Shown here piece by piece: positions 16,497-25,443 of a DNA stretch of 64,000 nucleotides. Made by a program: the position numbers and the translations under genes. Positions within the stretch are counted from its first letter, which is position 1. Each line of letters starts with the position of its first letter. Source of the stretch: an uncultured Aquimarina sp. (lineage in GTDB: Bacteria; Bacteroidota; Bacteroidia; Flavobacteriales; Flavobacteriaceae); assembly GCF_947492405.1 (NCBI RefSeq), contig NZ_CANLMP010000003.1:434001-498000 (forward strand). Reading direction: 5' to 3'. The notes under the pieces are model-generated. The model searched no databases. It had not been told where the DNA came from and saw only the letters and a program-made list of their open reading frames with translations.

Positions 16497-19400
16497 TTAG
16501 AATTCAATATTTATTCCCAGTGTATATGTTTTTGCAGGAGGAGCCGAGTAAAAGGAAGTACCAGTTCTTACACCAGAATTACCATTAAAATCTGCTGTAG
16601 ATTCCGGGTCATATCCTTCATAATCAGTAATCGTTAATAAGTTAAGACCGCTAAAATAGAACCTTACTTTTTCCATATAAAACTTTTTAGAGTACGTAGG
16701 ATTAATGGTGTATCCTAGTGTGATATTTCTTAGTCTTATAAAATCTGCTTCTTCTAGGTAACGAGTAGAATCTGCTTGACCATTCTCTTGATTTAACCTT
16801 GCCTGAGGCACATCAGTTATATCTCCAGGATTTTGCCATCTTTCTAATTGATCTACTGTCTGATTGTCTAAGAATTTACCATTTCCGGAAGTGAACTTAC
16901 CTGCTTGATCAAAAATTGAAGCTCCAAACTCTCCTTGAAAAACAAATTGAAAATCTAAGCCTTTTATTTTTAAAGTATTTGTAAATCCAATTTGATAATC
17001 AGGAAATGGATCTCCTGTAACGATTTTATTAGCTTTAGCTACGCTGTTAGTCAACGTTTTGTCTAATGAACCGTCTTCATTTACCGTATTAGCGTAGAAT
17101 AATGCATCTCCATTAGCCGGATCAACACCTGCATATTCGTAAAGATAAAAAGAAGAAACAGCTTCACCTTTTCTGATGATATTCACACCGTCTATAATAT
17201 CTCCACTTGGCAGGTCAGTAACTTCATTGTCATTTTTAGTAAATAATGCACCAACATTCCAGGTTAAAGATGGTTTAGAGATAATTCGAGCATTAATATT
17301 AACTTCGAATCCTTTGTTCACTATTTCACCAATGTTTCTAACGATCGATGTAAAACCAGATGTACCAGGTAGTGGTTGGTTGAATAATAAATCATTAGTG
17401 GTTTTGTTATAATAATCAAATTCTCCTGAAATAGTATTGTTGAATAATCCAAAATCTACTCCTAAGTCATATTGAGTAGTTTTTTCCCAACGTAATTCAT
17501 TATCTCCTAATTGAATTGGTGATACTCCAAGTCTTTCGTTATAAGTTGTTACTCCGTAAAGATCTTTACTAGCAAAGTTTCCTATTTCTGCATTTCCCGT
17601 AATACCCCAACTACCTCTTAGTTTGAATTTATTTAAGAAGTTAGAATTAACTAAAAATCGTTCATTACTAACTACCCAAGCTGCCGATGCTGCTGGGAAC
17701 CAACCAAATTGTGAATCCTCTCCGAATCTGGAAGAACCATCACGACGAATACTTAGATTGAAAAGGTATTTTTCTGCTATAGAAAAACGTGACCTAGCAA
17801 AGTATGATAAAAAGTTGTATTTGGTTTTATTAGATCCTCCATTCGTGATTAAAACTGCATTGTCTAATGTTTGTAGATCATCTGACGGAAATCCTTGCCC
17901 TATTGTAAATTGACTTTTACGATTAGTTTCTTCAAAACTTCCTCCCAGAGTAGCAGAAAAGTCTACAGAATCTCCAAAAGTTCTCTTATAACTTAGATAA
18001 TTGGTTAAAATATAACGTTCTGTAATAGCATTACTAACAGTACCAACTCCTCCTGCAGATGCGAATTCGGTCAGACTTCCTGAGAATCTTTCTGCATTTT
18101 GGTTATTAGCATCATATCCAATTTCAGATTTATAACGTAAATAATCATTTATATAAAAATCACCATAAATGTTTGCCGTGGTTCTCCAGATATCTGTAAC
18201 AAACCTTCCTGTTTGTTCTTGTCCAAGAAAGTTTTGAAACAATGTGGAGTTACCATCCACATTCGCCGTTCCATCTTCTAACAAAGCAGGTGTTAGTGGA
18301 GATTGAGCTATAGATTGAAGTGGAGAGATAAAAGCATTATCATTAGATAATCTATCGATGGTTACTTTAGATAGATTAATGTTTACTCCTACAGTGGATT
18401 TTTCGGTAATGTCAGCGTCTATTTTACCTCTTAAAGTATAACGATCTAACTCATTTCCTAAGATGATACCTTCCGTTTTGTTATAAGAAGTAGAAAGAAA
18501 GTATTTAATTTTTTCACCACCTCCAGATGCTGATAAGTCTATATCTTGAGTAATACCTTCTACCAATGCTAAATCTTGCCAATTAGTATCTACTTCATTG
18601 TTTCTCCAATCACGACCTAATGATAATTGATCAAATTGTGTCTCGATCTCACTTAAAGAAAGGCCACTGTTTAGTGCAGCTTCTGTATAAAACTCCACAT
18701 ACTCTTCCGAATCTAAAAATTCTCTTTTATTGGTAGCAAAGTTCCATCCCGATGCTGTATTTAGGGTAACTTTAGTTTTTCCTGCTTTTCCTTTTTTTGT
18801 AGTGATGATAATAACACCATTTGTTCCTCTGGCACCATATATAGCTGCTGAAGAAGCATCTTTTAGAAAATCAATAGAATCAATATCATTAGGATTAAGA
18901 CCTATCAAAGGGTTAATAGGAGAGTTGTTTATAGATTCATCATCGTTAATCAATGGCACTCCATCTAATACATATAAAGGTTCCTGAGAAGCACCAATAG
19001 TAGAAATACCTCTAATCCTAACTTTAATTCCAGACTCTACTCTTCCGGAAAGTTGAGTAATTTGAACTCCGGTAACTTTACTTGTCATTAATGATTGAAT
19101 ACCAGGTGTGTTAACATCTGCAATATCATTAGCGCGGATACTAGATATACTAGCCGTTATTTCTTTTCTAGAAGAACTACCATATCCAATAAGGACTACC
19201 TGGTCTAAACCTTCAACATTATCTTTTAGAGTAATGTTTATTACTGTTGATCCCGAAATAACAATTTCTTTTGTTTCAAAACCAACATACGAAAATATTA
19301 AGGTGTCTCCAGAGTTAGCTTCGATAGAATAGTTTCCATCAAAATCTGTTTGAACTCCGTTACTGGTATTTTTTACTAGAATGTTTGTTCCCGGAAGTGG

Positions 19401-19511
19401 GATTCCTGATTGATCAATAACTGTTCCTGTTATTGTTTTCTCTTGAGCTTCAATAAGTCCAGAGCATAGAAGCATAAGCATAGCTATGCTAAGTTTGATT
19501 AAGTTTTTCAT
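16497..19511 (-). CDS. SusC/RagA family TonB-linked outer-membrane receptor
   Basis: 1004 residues. Signal peptide (1-22), CarboxypepD_reg-like beta-sandwich (ITGTVIDQSGIPLPGTNILV to about 100), plug domain with GTRGTNGVIIITTKKG-like text (here IYGARGTNGVIIITTKKGKA near 220), and a 22-strand barrel ending in the aromatic ...YTLGINIEF. It imports bound oligomers through the outer membrane with TonB-ExbBD energy and works with the SusD gene behind it. The segment VVLIGYGSSSRKEITASISS is the usual SusC TonB-region sequence. The lack of an extra N-terminal STN domain argues against control by an anti-sigma factor. Substrate unknown. Confidence 0.95.
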   Translation of the reverse strand: MKNLIKLSIAMLMLLCSGLIEAQEKTITGTVIDQSGIPLPGTNILVKNTSNGVQTDFDGNYSIEANSGDTLIFSYVGFETKEIVISGSTVINITLKDNVEGLDQVVLIGYGSSSRKEITASISSIRANDIADVNTPGIQSLMTSKVTGVQITQLSGRVESGIKVRIRGISTIGASQEPLYVLDGVPLINDDESINNSPINPLIGLNPNDIDSIDFLKDASSAAIYGARGTNGVIIITTKKGKAGKTKVTLNTASGWNFATNKREFLDSEEYVEFYTEAALNSGLSLSEIETQFDQLSLGRDWRNNEVDTNWQDLALVEGITQDIDLSASGGGEKIKYFLSTSYNKTEGIILGNELDRYTLRGKIDADITEKSTVGVNINLSKVTIDRLSNDNAFISPLQSIAQSPLTPALLEDGTANVDGNSTLFQNFLGQEQTGRFVTDIWRTTANIYGDFYINDYLRYKSEIGYDANNQNAERFSGSLTEFASAGGVGTVSNAITERYILTNYLSYKRTFGDSVDFSATLGGSFEETNRKSQFTIGQGFPSDDLQTLDNAVLITNGGSNKTKYNFLSYFARSRFSIAEKYLFNLSIRRDGSSRFGEDSQFGWFPAASAAWVVSNERFLVNSNFLNKFKLRGSWGITGNAEIGNFASKDLYGVTTYNERLGVSPIQLGDNELRWEKTTQYDLGVDFGLFNNTISGEFDYYNKTTNDLLFNQPLPGTSGFTSIVRNIGEIVNKGFEVNINARIISKPSLTWNVGALFTKNDNEVTDLPSGDIIDGVNIIRKGEAVSSFYLYEYAGVDPANGDALFYANTVNEDGSLDKTLTNSVAKANKIVTGDPFPDYQIGFTNTLKIKGLDFQFVFQGEFGASIFDQAGKFTSGNGKFLDNQTVDQLERWQNPGDITDVPQARLNQENGQADSTRYLEEADFIRLRNITLGYTINPTYSKKFYMEKVRFYFSGLNLLTITDYEGYDPESTADFNGNSGVRTGTSFYSAPPAKTYTLGINIEF

Positions 19512-19786
19512 TGAGGGCGTTTTTAAATCGGCGCCAAAATTACGTTAATCCCGTAACAAAAACACCCCTACATCGCAATAACCCCCTATTAATTATGGGT
19601 TTGTATTGAGAATGTCAAAACACAATCAAGAGGTAAATTCCCTTATTCTTAGTAAATGATGAGATTGTTTGCTATTCTAGTAGCAAAACAGATAAAAGTG
19701 TGAATTTCTGTGAAAAATTAAAAAATCGTTAAAATTAATGTTTGATTCGATAAAAAGTAGGTGTTGTACGTTTATTCTGTCGTATA

Positions 19787-20506
19787 TTATCTTCCATCCT
19801 GAAGCGCAAAAACCTTGCGTAATAAATCAGTAGTTCTAGAACTAAGTTTGGTTCTAATTTCTCCTTCTTCTACGGCAATCATAGTATACACACCACTTAA
19901 AGCTTCACTAGTTACATAGTCTGTGAGATCTGGATTTACGTTACTAGTAAAAGGAATAGCGTTGTATTTGTTTATGATATTTGACCAAACACGATCAGCT
20001 CCTACTTTGGATAGAGAGCTTTTAATAACTGGGTTAAATTTTGAATAAAGAGCTGTTTTAGTAGTACCTTTTAGATATTCTGTAGCAGCATTATTATTAC
20101 CTAGTAAGATTTGTTTAACATCATTAAATGTAATCTGTTTTACTGCATTAACAAAAATAGGTGTAGCTTCTTTTACAGCATCTTCAGCCGCTCTATTAAG
20201 AACTTTAAGACCTTCATCCGCTAGATTATCAAGACCAATATCTCTTAATGATTTATCCACTTTTCGTAATTCATCCGGTAATACAATTTTTACCAACTCG
20301 TTTCTAAAAAATCCATCTTTTTGAGTAAGCTTAGTTACTTGCTTGTCAATACCTTTATCTAATGCTTGTCTAAGACCATTACCTATATCAACATTACTAA
20401 GTCCTATTGCTCCAGTGGTTTCTTGGGGAAGACTCTCTATTACTTGTTGAAGTTCGGCACAACTTGATAGTTGAAATATAACCAGTACTAAAAAAATTCT
20501 TTTCAT
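19787..20506 (-). CDS. DUF4197 family lipoprotein
   Basis: 239 residues, lipobox ending at Cys16 (FQLSSC). The mature part is mainly helical: IGNGLRQALDKGIDKQVTKL and DGFFRNELVKIVLPDELR are DUF4197 hallmarks, as is the C-terminal TDLLRKVFALQ. The family is widespread in Proteobacteria and Bacteroidota; its function is not established. It is divergent from the metallo-hydrolase gene, with 36 bases between the start codons, so the two promoters overlap. Confidence 0.85.
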   Translation of the reverse strand: MKRIFLVLVIFQLSSCAELQQVIESLPQETTGAIGLSNVDIGNGLRQALDKGIDKQVTKLTQKDGFFRNELVKIVLPDELRKVDKSLRDIGLDNLADEGLKVLNRAAEDAVKEATPIFVNAVKQITFNDVKQILLGNNNAATEYLKGTTKTALYSKFNPVIKSSLSKVGADRVWSNIINKYNAIPFTSNVNPDLTDYVTSEALSGVYTMIAVEEGEIRTKLSSRTTDLLRKVFALQDGR

Positions 20507-20542
20507 AATTTCTTATTAGATTTGAGATGATAATGATTTAAT

Positions 20543-21499
20543 ATGAATCCAAAGTTAATTTTTTTCATACTATCTGTCTTAGTCTTTTCCTGCAAAAATA
20601 GAGAAGATCTAACAGAAATAGAGGCAAAGGTGTCTGATAATTTTGATCAATACATAACTATTTTGGGAATTGTTCAGGATGGAGGTTATCCTCATATTAA
20701 TGCTACAAAGGAGTTTGAAGGTGTCAAAGAAGATAAATTCGAGAAGGAACTTGTTGTTTCTTTAGGGGTAATAGATCGACAGAAAAAAAAGAAATTTTTA
20801 ATAGAAGCTACTCCAGATTTGCCTGAACAATTAGCTATGCTAGATGCAAAATATTTACATCATGATAAAATTATTGACGGAATATTCTTGACCCATGCAC
20901 ATATGGGACATTATACAGGTCTTATGTATTTTGGTAGAGAAGCCATGGGATCAAAAGATATTGATGTATTTGCAATGCCGAAAATGAAGTCATTTTTAGA
21001 GAATAATGGACCTTGGTCTCAATTGGTAGATTTGCAGAACATTAAAATCAATTTACTAGAAAACGAAATACCTGTTAAGATTACAGAAAATATAAAAATA
21101 ACACCATTTCTTGTTCCTCATCGAGATGAGTTTTCTGAAACTGTTGGTTATAAAATTAAAGGCAACAGGAAATCAGCATTATTTATTCCTGATATTAATA
21201 AGTGGTCCTTATGGAATAAAAATATTGTTGACGAAATTAAAAAAGTAGATTATGCCTTTATTGATGCTACTTTTTTTAAAGATGGTGAGATTCCAAGACC
21301 TATGTCAGAAGTCCCTCATCCGTTTATTGAGGAAACTATTGAATTGTTTAAAAATGAACTAAAAGTGATAAAATCTAAGATTGTCTTTATTCATTTTAAT
21401 CATTCAAATCCTTTAATTCATAAGGATAGCAAAAAGAGAATACAATTAGAAAAAGAAGGATATCAATTCGCAAATACTGGTGATATATTTGAACTATGA
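20543..21499 (+). CDS. PqqB-like metallo-beta-lactamase-fold lipoprotein
   Basis: 318 residues, lipobox ending at Cys17 (LVFSC). DQYITILGIVQDGGYPHIN resembles the start of PqqB-type enzymes. The metal site begins with THAHMGHYTGL near residue 117 (HxHxxH in the form HAHMGH), with later ligands in VPHRDEFSETVGY, DATFFKDGE and IHFNHSNPL near the C-terminus. It is predicted to be a lipid-anchored periplasmic or surface hydrolase. PQQ synthesis is not implied, since no other pqq gene is present. The last 6 bases overlap the end of convergent purU. Confidence 0.8.
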   Translation: MNPKLIFFILSVLVFSCKNREDLTEIEAKVSDNFDQYITILGIVQDGGYPHINATKEFEGVKEDKFEKELVVSLGVIDRQKKKKFLIEATPDLPEQLAMLDAKYLHHDKIIDGIFLTHAHMGHYTGLMYFGREAMGSKDIDVFAMPKMKSFLENNGPWSQLVDLQNIKINLLENEIPVKITENIKITPFLVPHRDEFSETVGYKIKGNRKSALFIPDINKWSLWNKNIVDEIKKVDYAFIDATFFKDGEIPRPMSEVPHPFIEETIELFKNELKVIKSKIVFIHFNHSNPLIHKDSKKRIQLEKEGYQFANTGDIFEL

Positions 21500-22348
21500 A
21501 AAAATCACCGTTTTATTATTATAAACCAATACTTTTCTCTCTAAGTGATGTTTTATAGCCCTAGATAATACTATTTTTTCCAGATCTCGTCCTTTTAGAA
21601 TAAAATCGTGTACATTATGAATATGAGAAACACGTACAATTTCCTGTTCTATGATTGGCCCTTCATCAAGGTCAGAAGTAACATAATGACTGGTTGCACC
21701 AATTATTTTTACACCTCGCTCGTATGCAGAATGATATGGTCTTGCACCTGGAAAAGCTGGTAAAAACGAATGATGAATATTGATGATTTTATTAGGAAAC
21801 TGATCCACAAAATTTTCAGAAAGAATTTGCATATACCTGGCTAAAACAATGAAATCTATGTTGTGTTCTTTTAGTAATGCTATTTGTTCTGCTTCAGCCT
21901 TTTCTTTATTGGATTTATTGACAGGAATGTGTTTAAATGGAATATTAAAGCTATCTGCAATCGGTTTTAGATCCAGATGATTACTAATAATTATTGGAAT
22001 TTTTACCTGAAGTTCTCCGGAAGCATGTCTTCCCAGGATGTCGTATAAACAATGATCATACTTAGAAACAAAAAGCGCCATTTTAGCTTTCTTTTCAGCG
22101 TTATACATTTCCCAATGCATATTATAATTATCGGCAACTACTTTGTTGAAAGATTCTTTAAACAATGCAAGTTTTTCTTCATCTTGATCAAACTCACATT
22201 CTAATCTCATGAAAAATTCACCTAATTCTCTGTCCACGTGTTGTTCTATATACACTGTGTTTCCTTTTTTGGCTAAAATAAAATTGGTTACCGTAGCTAT
22301 GATTCCTTTTTTATCCAAACAGTTAATGAGTAAGGTTGTTTTTTTCAT
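21494..22348 (-). CDS. purU: Formyltetrahydrofolate deformylase
   Basis: 284 residues: an N-terminal ACT domain (TLLINCLDKKGIIATVTNFI) and a C-terminal formyltransferase-like domain with the HHSFLPAFPGARPYHSAYE segment near residue 207 that holds the catalytic His-Asp region (Asp in DLDEGPIIEQ). It hydrolyses 10-formyl-THF to formate and THF, balancing one-carbon pools. Length and motifs match PurU throughout. Stand-alone gene, with an end overlapping the neighbouring metallo-hydrolase gene by 6 bases. Confidence 0.95.
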   Translation of the reverse strand: MKKTTLLINCLDKKGIIATVTNFILAKKGNTVYIEQHVDRELGEFFMRLECEFDQDEEKLALFKESFNKVVADNYNMHWEMYNAEKKAKMALFVSKYDHCLYDILGRHASGELQVKIPIIISNHLDLKPIADSFNIPFKHIPVNKSNKEKAEAEQIALLKEHNIDFIVLARYMQILSENFVDQFPNKIINIHHSFLPAFPGARPYHSAYERGVKIIGATSHYVTSDLDEGPIIEQEIVRVSHIHNVHDFILKGRDLEKIVLSRAIKHHLERKVLVYNNKTVIFS

Positions 22349-22502
22349 AGATTAATTAGATTGTGGGTTCCGTTTTGAAGACATAAACTTACTATATAAG
22401 AAGGTAAATATTGTAATAATTTCTTACAAAGATGGAATGAATTCTTCGTTTTTAAATAATCTAAAGTATAAGCTTGATTTTTCTAAATTATTTACAAAAA
22501 AT

Positions 22503-22532
22503 AAAGGCTGATTTTATTAATAATCAGCCTTT
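22503..22532. terminator. Intrinsic terminator of the zinc metalloprotease gene
   Basis: AAAGGCTGATT and AATCAGCCTTT form an 11-bp stem about 25 bases after the metalloprotease stop codon on the minus strand. Confidence 0.8.
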
Positions 22533-22555
22533 ACGAATTCAATATTCCGTAGAAA

Positions 22556-25168
22556 TTATTTGATATCCTCAATCACATTGCTTATCAATGTTTTTAAATG
22601 ATCCTTGTGCGCTTTAGATAATTTGTTTCCTGTACCATTAGAAACCATGGATCTTATTCTTTTTAGGTTATACAGGGCCATAGATTTAGAAGCATAGGTA
22701 TATTTTGGCCCTTTAGGACTAGACATAGTAACTACATTAATTAATCTATTTGTGTATTCTAATTGCAGGTTTTGTCTAAATGTATTTATTGAGCCAGCAA
22801 CATCCGCTTGAAAAACAGCATTGTTTAGATCTGTCATGAATTCGGATAGTTCGTACTTATTACCATATAACTCTGAATCAGTAATACGTTGCAACGTATT
22901 TGGATGTAGAATATGATCCAGCACTCTTTTCTGATAATCAAGAACACGATCATGAATCTTAGGATCTTCTGGTTCTCCAAAGAAATTATAACCTCTTCGC
23001 TGCATTGCGATATAATTATATAGATCATTCGGAGCTTTATATGCATCTGGTGCGAATACATACTTTTTTAAAGCATTCATAGCTCTTTTTTGATCATCAT
23101 AACTAACAGGAGTGTATGGTTTAGCATTTGGATCTTGTCCTACCATACTTCTATCTACATAAACCCCACCTATAAACCTGGAAATCACATTTCCTGCCTG
23201 AGCATACTGACCTCTTAAGATGTAATATGCTTGTCTTAACTCTTGATAAGATGCCCCTTTTTTACTGAATTTCAGTTTAATCTCTCCCATCATATCATTC
23301 ACTAATTCCATTCTATTGATAGAATATGTTATTTGATCATTAGACATGTCTCCAATCATTACTCGTGGATCAATAGCCTTTCCGGGAGCGCGCATATCAT
23401 CCGCATCATTACCAAAAATTAATTCAGGCTTAGTAGATTGACTTGCGATTTTTTCTAAATCTTTTTCAGAGTTTACGGGAGTATATCCATATTGAATAGC
23501 CCACTTATCATAAGGTCCTACAGTTGTAGAATAGTACGGTCCTTGTTTAGATTTATCATTAGATACGTTAATAGCAGTATAATCCATTACAGATCCAGTT
23601 AAGCATTTATCTTTAATAAATTCTGGATTATTTAACTCTTCTGGCGAGAACAACTGACTAGCTTTCATATTGTGGTTTAATCCCAATGTATGACCAACTT
23701 CGTGCATGATAAGCTCTTTCATAGCTTCCATTTTCATTCCTTTCATTTCATTGTCATTTGCACCATAAGCAGTAAGAACTGCCTGTCCAAATAGAGAGTT
23801 TTCCTGCATCATATGACCATAAGAACAATATAAGTGTTCATCTTTGATCATCGTTGGATAGTTACTCTCTTCCGCCTGACCATTAGCGGTTAGGTTAAAT
23901 AACCTGTCATATTTTACGCGATTCGTATGGAATACATACTCTAACATAATATCAGCACCTAAAATTTCACCTGTTCGAGGGTTCACAAAACTTGGACCAT
24001 ATCCGCCAAAAGGAGGTCTTGGAGAAGACGTCCATCTAAGTACATTATATCTAATATCTCCAGCATCCCAAGTAGCATCATCTGGTTGTAATTTTACAAC
24101 CATTGCATTTTTAAAACCAGCTTTTTCAAATGCTTTATTCCATTCTAATACTGCTTCTTTTATGGTTTCTCTAAATTCTACTGGAGTTGTGTTTTCCATC
24201 CACCATACGATTGGTTGTACAGGCTCAGAAATTGCCTGACTAGGATCTTTCTTTACCAGATTCCAACGATGTACTAAATCTCTATAAGGAGTTGGACTTG
24301 TAGAAGTCATATCAGTTACCTGTGTAAAGAAATAACCAATTCTTGGGTCATCAAATCTTGGTTGGTAGTCATTCTCAGGCATTGCGATTAAACTATGTTC
24401 TACTTTAATAGTAACATTTCTCCCATCAGTTACTGCTGCAGAACCTCCATTAAGTATATTGGATTTGGAATATACATAATGGCTGTTTATGTTCAGATTT
24501 TCTGGATAATTTTTAATCGTTTTAATTTTAGTTTTTTCTTTGCTTAAAGAACCTATTTTAAATGCAAATGGTGATTGTCCAGGAAAGTTAGGAGCTTTAA
24601 TTTGTTCGAAGGTTTCTTTAAGAAAAAGGTCATCAGATTTTATAAGATATAATCCTTTTTCTTTATCTAAAGCTTCGATTTTTAAACTAGCCATGATTCC
24701 TTCACTAATATTGGCATTAGAAGCTTTGGATAAAGCATTGTTTTTATCAAAATAATAAGAAACGTTTTGGGTTACAAACTCGATTTTATTGTAATGTTTT
24801 TCGATTTTAAAAACTTTATTATTCATATACGCTCCTCTAAACGCACCAGCTTCTAATACTCCATCTGCAATCTGACTGAAGTAGATAAATTCTTTTCCGA
24901 TATGATCTTTACTGATCAACATTTGGGTAGTACCGTCAATTGTATCTCGATACATGGTAAATAGCCCTTCAATTTTCTCGCTCTTTTTAGTAAGGTCTTC
25001 AATGGATTTTTCTTTGGAGTCTTTTTTAGGTGCATCCACTTGTTCAGTTTCTCCTTTTTTCGATTTTTTCTTTTTCTTACGTTGTGCTTCTGTGTTCTGG
25101 ATTCCAAACCCTAAAACAAAAACAAGTGATAAGAGAAATAATTTGTTTTTTGATGATGTAATTTTCAT
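22556..25168 (-). CDS. Secreted zinc-dependent metalloprotease (DUF5117/DUF5118/DUF4953 type)
   Basis: 870 residues with a signal peptide (to about residue 28) and a Lys/Glu-rich linker (RKKKKKSKKGETEQ). The middle holds a DUF5117-like beta domain; the catalytic domain has HEVGHTLGLNHN near residue 487, the extended metzincin-type motif HExxHxxGxxH, with a downstream Met-turn-like SVMDYTAINV. The C-terminal 250 residues are helical (DUF4953 part). Such proteins are common in Bacteroidota and are thought to act in the periplasm or outside; the substrate is unknown. It is divergent from icmF and ends at a strong hairpin. Confidence 0.9.
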   Translation of the reverse strand: MKITSSKNKLFLLSLVFVLGFGIQNTEAQRKKKKKSKKGETEQVDAPKKDSKEKSIEDLTKKSEKIEGLFTMYRDTIDGTTQMLISKDHIGKEFIYFSQIADGVLEAGAFRGAYMNNKVFKIEKHYNKIEFVTQNVSYYFDKNNALSKASNANISEGIMASLKIEALDKEKGLYLIKSDDLFLKETFEQIKAPNFPGQSPFAFKIGSLSKEKTKIKTIKNYPENLNINSHYVYSKSNILNGGSAAVTDGRNVTIKVEHSLIAMPENDYQPRFDDPRIGYFFTQVTDMTSTSPTPYRDLVHRWNLVKKDPSQAISEPVQPIVWWMENTTPVEFRETIKEAVLEWNKAFEKAGFKNAMVVKLQPDDATWDAGDIRYNVLRWTSSPRPPFGGYGPSFVNPRTGEILGADIMLEYVFHTNRVKYDRLFNLTANGQAEESNYPTMIKDEHLYCSYGHMMQENSLFGQAVLTAYGANDNEMKGMKMEAMKELIMHEVGHTLGLNHNMKASQLFSPEELNNPEFIKDKCLTGSVMDYTAINVSNDKSKQGPYYSTTVGPYDKWAIQYGYTPVNSEKDLEKIASQSTKPELIFGNDADDMRAPGKAIDPRVMIGDMSNDQITYSINRMELVNDMMGEIKLKFSKKGASYQELRQAYYILRGQYAQAGNVISRFIGGVYVDRSMVGQDPNAKPYTPVSYDDQKRAMNALKKYVFAPDAYKAPNDLYNYIAMQRRGYNFFGEPEDPKIHDRVLDYQKRVLDHILHPNTLQRITDSELYGNKYELSEFMTDLNNAVFQADVAGSINTFRQNLQLEYTNRLINVVTMSSPKGPKYTYASKSMALYNLKRIRSMVSNGTGNKLSKAHKDHLKTLISNVIEDIK

Positions 25169-25319
25169 TTTTTAAAATGTATTTGTTTTCAATAATCTTG
25201 GAAGATATCATTTTCCCCATATAGTAAAAAAGTGTTTAACAAATGCATTAACATATTATTAGTAGCTATTTACAAGGTGTAATTATGTTTTGTTACAAGA
25301 TTTAGAAAAGAATAAGTAG

Positions 25320-25327
25320 TAACTTTG
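25320..25327 (+). promoter_or_regulatory. TAnnTTTG-type -7 element before icmF
   Basis: TAACTTTG fits the Bacteroidota -7 consensus and lies about 115 bases before icmF. The nearest TTG (25290-25292) is further away than usual for a -33 box, so the assignment is tentative. Confidence 0.35.
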
Positions 25328-25443
25328 AACTATAGATAATGAAATAACTAATCAGGTTAAATAAATTATATAATTCTAAAAAAATAATCGTTTTTGGTGC
25401 GTATTTCGTAAATTAGCACCTCTAAAAACACTTTTTATTGTCA

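Noticed and set aside
15085..19511. Polysaccharide utilisation locus
   Set aside because: Only SusC and SusD are present; no glycoside hydrolase, lyase, sulfatase or hybrid sensor is attached, so the substrate class cannot be claimed.
25169..25443. Cobalamin riboswitch before icmF
   Set aside because: No B12-box-like GCCACTG text or extended aptamer fold could be recognised in the divergent promoter region.
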